Source: Cepaea nemoralis (Eukaryota > Mollusca > Gastropoda > Stylommatophora > Helicidae). Taken from it: DNA of 64,000 nt. This document shows positions 55,579 to 64,000 of the stretch, one piece after another. Numbering within the stretch: the first letter of the stretch is position 1; every line of letters starts with the position of its first letter. The notes beneath the pieces were generated by a model. The model was not told where the DNA came from, did not search any database, and was given only the letters and a program-made list of their open reading frames with translations. The position numbers and the translations under genes were made by a program. Location of the stretch: positions 1-64,000 of the forward strand of contig JACEFZ010018192.1 of NCBI GenBank assembly GCA_014155875.1. The letters are read 5' to 3'.

Positions 55579-56228
55579 CATCAGCCACCGACAGCCGATT
55601 GGTCTATACCAGAGGTCACAAAACTACGGCCCGCGGGCCGGATCCGGCGCGCGACGTCATTTCATCCGGCCCGCCGACGATACTCGAACTTGCTTGATAT
55701 GACATATGGAACACGAGAGGTTGTGATACAATTTAATTGTAATTATTATGTTTATAATAATAGGAGATCTGCACAAGAGCGGAGATCTCCTGGCGGCTAT
55801 GTGTCTTGAATTTACTATTTTCAGTTAGAAATTATTGTATCTAGATTTTCTTGTTTATTGTAATGTTTGCCTATTTCGCGCCATCACAAGTCTTTCCCCG
55901 GCTCGTGGTAGCACCGCCAACGCTGTGACTTTACCATGGTTTCCATGGCAACACATATACACACACGCGCGCGCGCGCATCTTTCCCTTCCGCCTGTCAA
56001 CAGAGGTCCGATGCTCCAGAAATATTTACTTCTTTTTGCCAGTCATCCATTTTATAGGTATGTATCAAGGATTTCTTTGTTTTACACTGATAGGTAAGTG
56101 AACTACAAGAGTGAATAGAGGCAATAAAGTAGCAAACATAGCATAAAAATGTCATAGAAGCCTCGTGTTATTACGAAAATATCCCCAGCTCAGTAGAATT
56201 CCTCTGTCAAGGTGTTAATCGAGCTGGT

Positions 56229-56443
56229 CTCTAGGCCATTGTTTTTCAACCTTTCTGTTGGAGCAGATCCTTACGCACATGTTTACGTTTCTCAAGGAAC
56301 TCTGTGCGATGATCCAAGTGTCTGTCCTACTTTACAGTAATAAACCAGATGGTAGAAATGTTGCATTTAGGCGATTTCGGTCTGTTTCGCGGAACCCCTG
56401 GCTGCCATTCGCGGAAACCCGGTTGAAAAACTCTGCTCTAGGT
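56229..56443. mobile_element. hAT MITE nested in the hAT element
   Basis: CTCTAGGC (56229-56236) and CTCTAGGT (56436-56443) flank 199 bp whose ends, CATTGTTTTTCAACC and GGTTGAAAAACTCTG, are inverted repeats. 7 of 8 target bases match. No coding capacity; it would rely on a hAT transposase in trans. Confidence 0.85.
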
Positions 56444-56665
56444 TGCTTATTTAGGCCGGCCCTATTTATATATTTTGCAAACCTTATTATGTGATATATT
56501 CTATTACCAAAGGTATCTATAAACTTTACATGTACCTTTGGTGAGCCGTAGATTCACCAGTGACCTCTAGTCCTCTGCTTTTCATGTATTTCAATAGGAT
56601 TTTTATTATGTTTCTAATTCAATGTCTTTTTTAATTTTCAGATCCCGTTTACTCCACCCTCAATA

Positions 56666-58423
56666 ATGGCTACTAAGAAAAGAAAAGTGGACGCCGAGTG
56701 TCGCGTTTTCAATTAAGAATGGAGAGTAAACCAGTTGCGTAATATGCAGTGAAAGTTTTGCCGTTTTGAAAGAATACAATCTTCAGCGTCACTATGAAAC
56801 AAAACATCCATGAACATATTCACAGTTTTCTGGAAAGCAACGCTCTGAGAAATATGAGTCTATGAAACGTGGTTTAGAAACACAAAGTGATCTCTTCTTG
56901 AGAAAGTTTGCTGAAAATGAATCTGTCACTCGTACAAGTTATAAAATAATGCATAAGATGGCAGAACGAGGAAAACAGTTTACTGATGGCAACTTCATCA
57001 AAGAGTACATGATGGAAGCAGCAAATGTCTTATGCCCTGAGAAAGCCGATTTGTTTGGAACTATCAGCCTTTCGGCAAGTTCATTTGTGCGAATAACAGT
57101 AGAATGTTTTACAGATATGCGAGAAAACTATGAATTTTTGTGTGGTATTCTTTGGCGCTGGATGAGTCTACTGATTTCTCGAGAGCGTCACAACTTCTCG
57201 TGTTCATTCGTGGTATCAATTTAGACTTTTAGATAACGGAAGAGTTAACATCAGTTTGCAGCATGCATGGAACAAAAACTGGAAAAGACATTGTCATGGA
57301 AGTGCAAAAGGTTTTGCAAGACTATAACCTTCAGCGGAATCAGCTTCGAGGTGTTACAGATGATGGAGGAAAACATATGGCTGGAGTGAGGAAAGGTCTG
57401 ATGGGGCAGATCAGGACTCAGTTGGAAGATGTGAAACTTCCGGGCGCTCTATTCATACACCGCATCATACATCAACAAGCAATCTGTGGCAAAGACTTAG
57501 ATATTTCTTGTGTACTGAAACCAGTCGTTTTTGCTGTGAACTTCATTCGGGGACATGCACTCAATTACCGCCTGTTCCATGATTTTCTTGAAGAAATTGT
57601 TTCTGAATTCTGTGATTTGCCTTATCACATATCAGTGAGGTGGCTCAGCTGCGGTAAAGTTCTGTTTCGTTGTTACAAGCTCCGAAACAAAATATATGTT
57701 TTCGTCACTGAAAAAGATAGAGCTGATCCACAGCTGTCAGATCCTACCTGGCTGCCACAAAGTTGTCATTTTTGGTCGATATCACATCTCGCATGAATAA
57801 ACTGAATTTGAAACTTCAGGGAAAGACTAACCTCGTCTGTGATCGCTACAGAATCAACAACGGATTTCGGAGAAAGATGTCATTGTTTGAAGCACAACTG
57901 GAAGGAGAAAACTTTTCTCATTTTCAGTTTCTAAGAGTTTTGCGCTACAATCTCTGAAGATGTCATCCTCGATTTTCCGGGAAAACAAAATTATTCGTAA
58001 CTTGAAAAAGCATTTTCTCGAGAGATTTTTATTTCTTGACAGAACTGAGAGTGACATTCTTCTGTTCCAGAATCCGTTCGATTGTAACCTTGATGATGTG
58101 CCAGCTAAACCACAGTTGGAGCTCGAAGTTTTGCAAGCAAATGACTTGTTGAAAGAGAAGCACAGAGAAGGAACAGTTGTTGAATTTTACCGCTGCTTAT
58201 CTAATGTTGAGTTTCTGAAACTGAAGAAATTTGCCGCTGGTATGGCAACAACTTATGTCTGTGAGCAAACATTTTCAAAAATGAAGTATGTGAAGTCAAC
58301 ATATCGAACGAGTTAGACTGATGAACATTTGAAAGCAATTCTCTTAATTGGATTCAGCTATCCCAAATCAAACATTGATGATATCTTGAAAGCCAAATGT
58401 CAGTATCACAAATCTCACTAACA
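56666..58423 (+). pseudogene. hAT transposase (GTF2IRD2-like type), broken
   Basis: Starts MATKKRKVDAECRVFN, then TAA and a small gap. A BED-type C2H2 finger follows: C-V-I-C, then FAVLKEYNLQRHYETKH, then TGA at 56810-56812. The body continues RSEKYESMKRGLETQSDLFL, RKFAENESVTRTSYKIMHKM, QLRGVTDDGGKHMAGVRKGL, FIHRIIHQQAICGKDLD, ISVRWLSCGKVLFRCYKLRN, with shifts or stops near 57175, 57790 and 57955. The C-terminal dimerisation region is FLKLKKFAAGMATTYVCEQT, FSKMKYVKS, then TAG at 58314-58316 before the last HLKAILLIGFSYPKSNIDDI. Such proteins cut and rejoin DNA in the nucleus. Clearly dead. Confidence 0.88.
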
Positions 58424-58637
58424 TTTTTTTTTTTTTTTTTGCTGCTTAGTTTGTGACATTCGGATATGTGCACACAATGTCTGATGTAACTATCTTTTTG
58501 CCAACGTCGATTTCTTTGATACATTTTTTTAGTAAATAAATATGTTGGTTGTCTTTGTTTTTTTGTGAATTGCACGCAACTCACCCATGATTAACTTAGT
58601 TTTTCGTCTTTTTACCAGAGCTTTCGTTCTGGCTTGC

Positions 58638-58906
58638 AAGTGTTGTTACAATTAGTTGCATATCCTTTAAAGGACGATTGCCGTCAACACCAGCATGTTT
58701 TGCTGTTGTTGATGTCATGGCAAGTTTACGTTCAGTAGCTTGCCATTGCTTTCTGAACGACCAACACCAATACCGTAGCGTAAAAACAAAAACAGCGCAA
58801 AGCGGTCTGCTGCCAAATAGCACGCAGCTGTGTTTCGAACGCGGGTGTACGGAATTACGAACCACTTTGATAAGACCTTCGCCACGGAACCCGCCGTAAG
58901 TGTTGT
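58638..58906 (-). mobile_element. SINE B nested in the hAT 3' region
   Basis: AAGTGTTGT at 58638-58646 and 58898-58906. On +: TTGCATATCCTTTAAAGGAC (tail), GGCAAGTTTACGTTCAGTAG (body), CAAAGCGGTCTGCTGCCAAA, head TGTTTCGAACGCGGGTGTAC, ending CGCCACGGAACCCGCC. It post-dates the hAT insertion. Confidence 0.88.
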
Positions 58907-58991
58907 ACAGAATGAGTATCAGGCCCGCGCTCGTCATTTTGTCAGTTATCCGGCCCGCCGTGAAAAAAGTTTGGTGACCCCTGGTCTATAC

Positions 58992-59300
58992 CAATAATAT
59001 CTGACCAGACTTTTAAGACCAATTCGCATTAGATCGTATAAATTGGTCTTTTATCTTTCTGACATTCAATGAAAGTGATTTACTACATAAGATATTGTTT
59101 GACCTTCTGAAATTCAGCGTTAGCTTTGATCTATTTTACACAGGGATCCATACAGTTTAAAAGCGGTACGAGACGGATTTGGTGCTTTTCCTGGTGTTTG
59201 AAAGAACATGGCATTTTAAGACAAGATGGTCGATGGTTTCAGAAGGAGGGAAACAATACCAACAGTCTGTTGAGGATTGACAAGGCTGTGATGCTTGTTG
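58992..59300. other. Unassigned sequence
   Basis: Nothing recognised. Confidence 0.3.
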
Positions 59301-59303
59301 TTG

Positions 59304-59642
59304 AAGATTGGAATAGTTGCGGTGATTGTTGATGGGGATAGAAATGGTTGGGATTGTTGATTGGAATATAAATTGTTGGGTGGATTGTTGTTGGGTATTG
59401 ACATGGTTAAGATGATTGTTGTTGGTGTTTGACATGGTTGATATTATTGTTTTTGGGGAAATGAAATGGTTGAGATGATTGTTGTTGTGGATTGAAATGG
59501 TTGGGATGATTGTTGTTTGAGATTGAAATGGTTGGGATGATTGTTGTTTGGGATTGAAATGGTTGGAATGAATGTTGATGGGGATTGAAATAGTTGGGAT
59601 GATTGTTGACAGGGATTTAGATGGTTGGGATGATTGTTGATG
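59304..59642. repeat. Imperfect 36-bp tandem repeat
   Basis: GATTGTTG(T/A)TG(G)GGATTGAAATGGTTGGGAT recurs about nine times, period 31-37 bp. ORFs on the - strand (Asn/Gln/Ser-rich) are artefacts. Confidence 0.9.
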
Positions 59643-60285
59643 GGTGCCTCCGTGCCAAGTGGTTAAGCCGCCTGCCTCGCGCTAAGAAGGTCGTGGGTTT
59701 GTTTCCTGTCTCTTTTTACGAATCCTACTTTCTCGGAGACACCTGGGGGAGTCACTGATGAAACGGCGTTCGTGTTTTGTGCGAAGCTTTCGGCAGGCTA
59801 CCGTGTGGTTTAGTTTAGTTTAGTCGACGGATCAACATCACGGCACACGGGAATAACCCATAAGTGCTCCGTTCTATTCCTAACTCAAGCCTGAGTCGGG
59901 AGAATCTCATCTCAGTGCACGAACTCCGTAGCACCGACGAGGATCCTGAAATACTTTGGGTAGATTATTAACTCGAAATTTTGCTCGGACAGCGCCTTTT
60001 AACTACTTTTTTTTTATATATCCAACTGCCAAGGGATTATTTACGTGCGCAACAATACAAACGGGCGTCCGATCTCACTACCCAGAGATCAGGGGAAATT
60101 TTGTTACTAGACGTCCATGTGAAAACATCCCAGCCCTCACCGGGAGCTTGAACCTGGGACCTCCAGCACTCGAGGCGGACACCATACCTCGAGACCACTC
60201 AGCCCCCTGTGGATAGAGACCGAGCCTTATGGGATAACATCCCGGTGTGATGAAGCCTATTCTCTTGCATTACACCCCCTTGTCT
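59643..60285 (+). mobile_element. SINE-1, third copy, split by SINE-2
   Basis: The left part has GCCTCCGTGCCAAGTGGTTA, AGCCGCCTGCCTCGCGCTAA, GAAGGTCGTGGGTTTG, TTCTCGGAGACACCTGGGGG. It continues after the SINE-2 insert with ATAGAGACCGAGCCTTATGG and ATCCCGGTGTGATGAAG. The best-preserved tRNA-like head of the three copies. Confidence 0.85.
59804..60212 (-). mobile_element. SINE-2, second copy, nested in SINE-1
   Basis: - strand, head at the right end: GGGGGCTGAGTGGTCTCGAG, CGCCTCGAGTGCTGGAGGTC with B box GGTTCAAGCTCCC. (TTTAG)3 on the left is the tail. TGTGG flanks both sides (59804-59808, 60208-60212), a short possible target duplication. About 90% identical by eye to 37507-37910. Confidence 0.85.
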
Positions 60286-60529
60286 CAACTCCCCCTCCCC
60301 AACCACCCCTACTCATTTCTCTAGATAATGTTTATCTCTACAAAGCCATGTTCGAATATGGAAAATAACTTTCCCACTATAACTAAATTCTATTTTCTCT
60401 CTGTCCTAAGCTGGGTGTCCTAACTCTGTTGCTGTCATGTGTTTTTTAATTATCACTTCTTGAATCCATCCACGTAGTATCAAGAGGTGGCTTCCGGTAC
60501 AATGGCGACAAAATGACGCGTTACTCTTC
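60286..60529. other. Unassigned sequence
   Basis: Pyrimidine-rich, no gene recognised. Confidence 0.3.
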
Positions 60530-60555
60530 GGGGGGGGGGGGGGGGGGGGGGGGGG
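60530..60555. repeat. Poly(G) run
   Basis: 26 consecutive G. Possible assembly uncertainty. Confidence 0.95.
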
Positions 60556-60927
60556 TTCGCTATTTAGTGTTTCCCTTTGGATTTCGTGTGATTTCCTATG
60601 GATTTCCTGTGAATAGTGTTTTCCTGTGGATTATGTGATGTTATTTTGTGTTCTTTTATTGGAAGTTTTCAAAAGAAGCCACGGAAGGCAGGTGGTGGAT
60701 GAAATTTTGAGGGCAGCCGACAGATATTTGTTGGTCATGGTCTCGAGTTTCACGACGGCAGGCAGAGGAGCTCTTCTTGAGTCAATGGCTGCGGTCTCCG
60801 ACCAGTACGGTCACTGCCATAGAGGAAAGCAACGGCAAACTACCTCTTTAAAAGTGCCTAGTACATCATGATTCGCTTAAAGACTGATCATCGCAAGACA
60901 AGGACAGAGACGTTAAAATTAGCAACT
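60556..60927. other. Unassigned sequence before LINE B
   Basis: Includes GGAAAGCAACGGCAAACTAC and CAGTACGGTCACTGCCATAG, GC-moderate text typical of repeats, but no second copy is present here. Confidence 0.3.
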
Positions 60928-62323
60928 TCTTCACCAGGCTGGTGAACACATTATATGATACTGGAGATATACCTCCTGAATTATGTAACTCTGTATTTAT
61001 TGCAATCCCAAAGAAATCAGGAACCTTGGAATGTGATCAACATAGAACAATGAGTATAATGAATCACATCACAAAGATTTTGCTAAGAATTATCATGCAA
61101 AGGGTGAGGAAGAAGATACAACCTGGAATAGGGGAAGAACAATGTGGGTTTGTAGAAGGAAAGGGTACAGTAAATGCTGTGTATATGCTGCGAACAGTTA
61201 TTGAACGTGCTATAGAAGTAAACAAGGATATACATCTTTGCTTTATTGACTATACAAAGGCTTTTGATAGAGTTAGACATGTCAACATCGTGGATATGCT
61301 TGCAGATCTACAAATTGATGGGAAAGACATTAGACTTATAAAAAACATATATTGGAAACAACAAGCTGCAATAAGGATTGATAATGAAGTGGGACAGTAT
61401 CAGCCAATTAAGAGAGGTGTTAGGCAGGTATGTGTGATGTCTCCAGATCTTTTTTCTCTATACAGTGAAAATATTTTCAGAAATGTAGAGGATATAAATG
61501 GAATCAGCATTGGTGGACGAAACATCAATAACATTAGATATGCAGATGATACAGTATTAATTGCAGACAATGCGCAGGACCTGCAACAATTAGTAGATGC
61601 GGTTGTTGTACACAGTGAGCAACTGGGGTTAGAATTAAATTGTAAAAAGACTCAGGTTATGGTCGTCACTAGGAAGAAAGAAGTACCACAATGTAATATA
61701 CAAGTAAATGGAAATATTCTTCAACAAGTGAATCGGTACAATTATCTTGGAACAGTCATAACATCTGATGGGAGATGCCTTGAAGAGATTAGAACAAGAA
61801 TCGCCATGGCGAAAGTAGCCTTTAGCAAGATGAAAAACATTCTGACCAATAAAAAGATGTCAATTGAAACGAGAAAAAGAGTGTTGAAGGGATACATAGA
61901 GTCTGTTCTTTTGTATGGATGTGAAACGTGGACAATGAGCAGTCAAGCTGAAAAACATCTGATGGCTGCAGAAATGTGGTTTCTGAGGAAAATGCAAAGA
62001 ATACCATGGACAGGCAGAAAAACCAATGACCAAGTACTACAGGAGACAAATGAACATCGTAAACTGATTAGAGAAATTAGATGTAGACAGTCAAAATTTT
62101 TTGGAAATGTTATGAGAAGAAATGGATTGGAGAACTTGGTGACAACTGGCAAGATCGAAGGGAACAGACCAAGAGGAAGACCGAAAGGACAATACCTGGA
62201 TGGCTTGGCCACATGGCATGGACGAGACAGGAACACGGAGCTGATCCACGACACTGGTGATCGAGTGAAATGGCGAGTCATGACCGCCCACGCTTTCCGG
62301 CATGGCACATGATTGATTGATTG
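60928..62323 (+). mobile_element. LINE family B, best 3' copy
   Basis: 5'-truncated copy from inside RT to the natural 3' end. After the stop codon only a few bases remain before (TGAT)n at 62309-62323. The first homologous residues are TRLVNTLYDTGD, so it starts a little before 60932. Confidence 0.85.
60930..62312 (+). pseudogene. LINE family B reverse transcriptase, intact frame but 5' truncated
   Basis: About 460 codons without a stop. NTLYDTGDIPPELC, FIAIPKKSGTLECDQHRTMS, IGEEQCGFVEGKGTVNAVYM, motif A CFIDYTKAFDRVRH (61243-61280), motif B RGVRQVCVMSPDLFSLY, where V replaces the usual G of QGC, catalytic YADDT at about 61540, LNCKKTQVMVVTRKKEVPQC, YNYLGTVITSDGRCLEEIRT, LYGCETWTMSSQAEKHLMAA, MQRIPWTGRKTNDQVLQETN, QSKFFGNVMRRNG, TTGKIEGNRPRGRPKG, ending HAFRHGT. 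The catalytic aspartates are present; the endonuclease and RT N-terminus are missing, so it cannot move alone. No start codon is natural; translation would need an upstream ATG or the Met codons near 61023. Confidence 0.9.
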
Positions 62324-62329
62324 AGTCGT

Positions 62330-62640
62330 CTTCCTCTTCTCGGCTCCCCGCTAAGCTTCAACAGGCGGTCAGTGTCAGTATTGGTTTTCTTCGGCATTGT
62401 TTTGCTGACCCGGCACCTTCTGCAGCTTGTCTTGTTCCAGATATATTGGTGCTACCTTTCCTCAAGAGTAAAATATGTAGGCTTAGAGAGGGATCATGCA
62501 GCATAAACAACACACGGTCTCTACAATTCAGCCCAGGCTCTATGTTATGGAGAAGTATAACTGCATCCCTGGCCTTGCCGCCATGGGTTGTAATTGTTAT
62601 GCTTTTGTGTAGCACAATCAAACAAACTATCAGTGAACGT
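62330..62640 (+). repeat. SINE-3-like fragment (3' half)
   Basis: CCTTCTGCAGCTTGTCTTGT, GTGCTACCTTTCCTC, CACGGTCTCTACAATTCAGC, CCAGGCTCTATGTTATGGAG match 38110-38260 in order, and AAACAAACTATCAGTGAACG is a decayed form of the shared LINE D tail. Directly follows LINE B. Confidence 0.7.
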
Positions 62641-63007
62641 CATTACAATGTTAAACGTTATAAAGTAATTAACACTTAAGCTTTACCAATAAATAAAAAC
62701 TATGAAAGAAAGTACATTGTTACTAAAAGCACATGCCAGTGGGACTATTCTCATACTATAAGATTGTCCATTTTCGGCTCTTTCTTTATCAAATCAAGCA
62801 GCCTTTTTATTGTCAGTGAGGTCTCTGTGACAGGGAATGCACTGCATTTTACACTGGTAGAGTAGGATGCTATCAAGTTGTCGATGCGCTTTCCCACACA
62901 GAGATGGCTTTGCTGTCATGTTAGATAGCATTTCAGTATTTCCAGGGCAGACCAGACGTCATCCACATTTACTAAATCGCATGGCTTAGTTCCACCTTAT
63001 GTTCTTA
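62641..63007. other. Unassigned sequence
   Basis: Nothing recognised. Confidence 0.3.
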
Positions 63008-63009
63008 TA

Positions 63010-63237
63010 CAGGGTATTTGTAAAATATCATTACACTTTGTATGTAGAATAAATTTGATAAATTCTTTCTTCCGTTGATAACACCATTATGTTTGGAGTG
63101 CAAAGAATTACTCCAGCAGACGACAACCACTCGCTGCATATTGCTTCACGATGGACTGTGAAGCACATTTTGTAATGTACTTTATTTTTCACATTTGCTA
63201 TTCATACAAAGTGTGGTGAGACTTTAAAAACCCCCGG
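63010..63237. mobile_element. Mariner-type MITE, 228 bp, TA target site
   Basis: TA at 63008-63009 and 63238-63239. Left end CAGGGTATTTGTAAAATATC, ATTACACTTTGTATG; right end CATACAAAGTGTGGTGAGAC, TTTAAAAACCCCCGG: inverted repeats of about 38 bp. The middle (CTTCACGATGGACTGTGAAG) contains a short second palindrome. No ORF. Confidence 0.82.
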
Positions 63238-64000
63238 TATATGTTCTAATGGCGATAATTTTAAATAGCAGTTCTTGCTGCGATGGTATCGGCTTTATAG
63301 TTTGAGCAATTTTCAGAGGAAGCTCCATATGAGGACTAACTTAAACACCATATACGTTCAAAAGATGTAGAATAAATGTTGAACCATCGGTGTAAGCCTC
63401 GACTAGTACATGTTTGTGATCTCCACGGCGCATGTATTTAGTGTTGTGGAGAGTGAGTCCTATCCATTTAACTGTTTTATCAAGTAGCTTTATTTTTGTG
63501 ATAGCGCCAAACCGATGCACCTTGGTGTCTACAACAAACCGATGCACCTTAGTTTGGTCTATCAATGCCGTATTTGTCCTGGCCACCACCGGAACTCGGC
63601 CTAACAAAGGAATCGGAAGCCAGTTTTGTTTTAGCAGTCCTTTGTGCTGATGAGAGATGCGGGCAGCATGGCCTGCAGTGCTGTTCTGTTGTTGTCAGGT
63701 GTGGGAACAATTCCCTGAGTTGATCTGTGTCAACTAATGTTGTGACAAAACTGAGCGGCTGACTAGTTAGTGTCAGCAGGCCTGGGTTCTTGGTGGGATA
63801 GTAAATTGTCACAACTCTTGTTTATGTCGCGTCTTGGGGTTTATGTTGTGTAACCTATGTTTTTGTAGTGCCTTATTGTCTGTGCAGTGTTGCTTGTGTC
63901 AAAGTTCTTTATAGTGTCAGTCTAACCAGCCATTGTTTGGAACACCTGTGTTGTGGTACTTGGTGTACCCTGTTGTCTTAAGTGCTGCTGATTGGTTAGG
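63238..64000. other. Unassigned right edge, possible decayed ORF on - strand
   Basis: - strand frame 63607-63341 (88 codons) has LIDQTKVHRFVVDTKVHRFG, with a tandem KVHRF repeat, and VEAYTDGSTFILHL. YTDGS is reminiscent of RNase H, but no other catalytic motif is found. Overlapping frame 63812-63549 may be its upstream part with a shift. I do not assign it. Confidence 0.25.

Larger units (their letters stand above)
55602..58991 (+). mobile_element. hAT DNA transposon with 8-bp target duplication
   Basis: GTCTATAC at 55602-55609 and 58984-58991 flanks 55610-58983 (3374 bp). Termini are CAGAGGTCACAAAACTACGG and, reversed, CAGGGGTCACCAAACTTTTT, followed on both sides by GC-rich GGCCCGC text. 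This is the standard hAT arrangement. It encloses a broken transposase, a hAT MITE in the 5' non-coding part and a SINE B near the 3' end. Confidence 0.95.

Noticed and set aside
57863..58057. Antisense ORFs across the hAT transposase and receptor exons
   Set aside because: Shadows of the real frames on the opposite strand.
63341..63607. YTDGS motif suggesting an RNase H gene
   Set aside because: Only the first catalytic motif is present; no Glu or later Asp motifs in any frame around it. Kept as unassigned sequence.

Overview
This is a gene-poor, repeat-dense eukaryotic window, most probably from a gastropod mollusc. The basis is the pair of intron-containing rhodopsin-type receptor genes, whose TM3/ICL2 (ITSWITxxIxxERCxCIxxPLK) and TM7 ([10 protein letters not shown]) signatures resemble the chemosensory/neuropeptide GPCRs known from Aplysia and related molluscs. 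The mix of RT families, tRNA-derived SINEs and very long microsatellites fits the same picture. There is no sign of a bacterial or organellar replicon. The species cannot be fixed from sequence alone.

Host genes. Only two convincing host genes are visible. GPCR-1 is on the + strand: an internal exon at 5482-5696 and the terminal exon at 7184-7807; its N-terminal exon is not seen and probably lies beyond the window. GPCR-2 is on the - strand and can be assembled from three exons, 33669-33891, 25865-26079 and 22992-23615. It gives about 353 residues, with matching splice phases. The two genes share exon lengths exactly (215 and 624 bp) and converge on each other. A decayed duplicate of the 215-bp exon lies at about 20161-20366.

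Mobile DNA. I recognise at least seven non-LTR retrotransposon lineages, labelled here A to G: A, RT plus RNase H, ending in an (ACTA)n-like tail; B, endonuclease/RT with a (TGAT)n end; C, RT with a terminal C2H2 finger and (CAA)n end; D, RT with C2H2 finger and (AATG)n end; E, RT with (GAA)n tail and 13-bp target duplications; F, endonuclease/RT with a GT-rich 3' region; G, a YADD-variant RT. There is also a gag-like ORF1 with three zinc knuckles. DNA transposons include a 3.37-kb hAT with a perfect 8-bp target duplication, a hAT MITE and a SINE nested inside it, a Tc1/mariner-superfamily transposase with a long D-to-E spacing (DD82E/Sailor-like), rearranged mariner derivatives and several palindromic MITEs. 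At least five SINE types occur, two of them with different tRNA-like heads on a common 3' body.

Layout. 0-5.4 kb: LINE A copies, LINE B pieces including a 5'-inverted copy. 5.5-7.8 kb: GPCR-1, its intron full of AT/GA repeats and RT relics. 8-15 kb: LINE B in a 68-bp array, LINE C, Sailor-like transposase. 15-22.7 kb: SINEs, palindromes, a higher-order tandem repeat, LINE E. 23-34 kb: GPCR-2 with giant repeat-filled introns (trinucleotide arrays, a 61-bp minisatellite, a near-intact LINE C RT). 34.6-43 kb: rearranged mariner, nested SINEs, LINE F. 43-53 kb: LINE D, GT-rich minisatellites, LINE G, ORF1. 53-64 kb: 23-bp minisatellite, hAT, nested SINEs, the best LINE B copy, a mariner MITE. Nearly all transposon ORFs carry stops or frameshifts, so the window looks like a graveyard of moderately young insertions.
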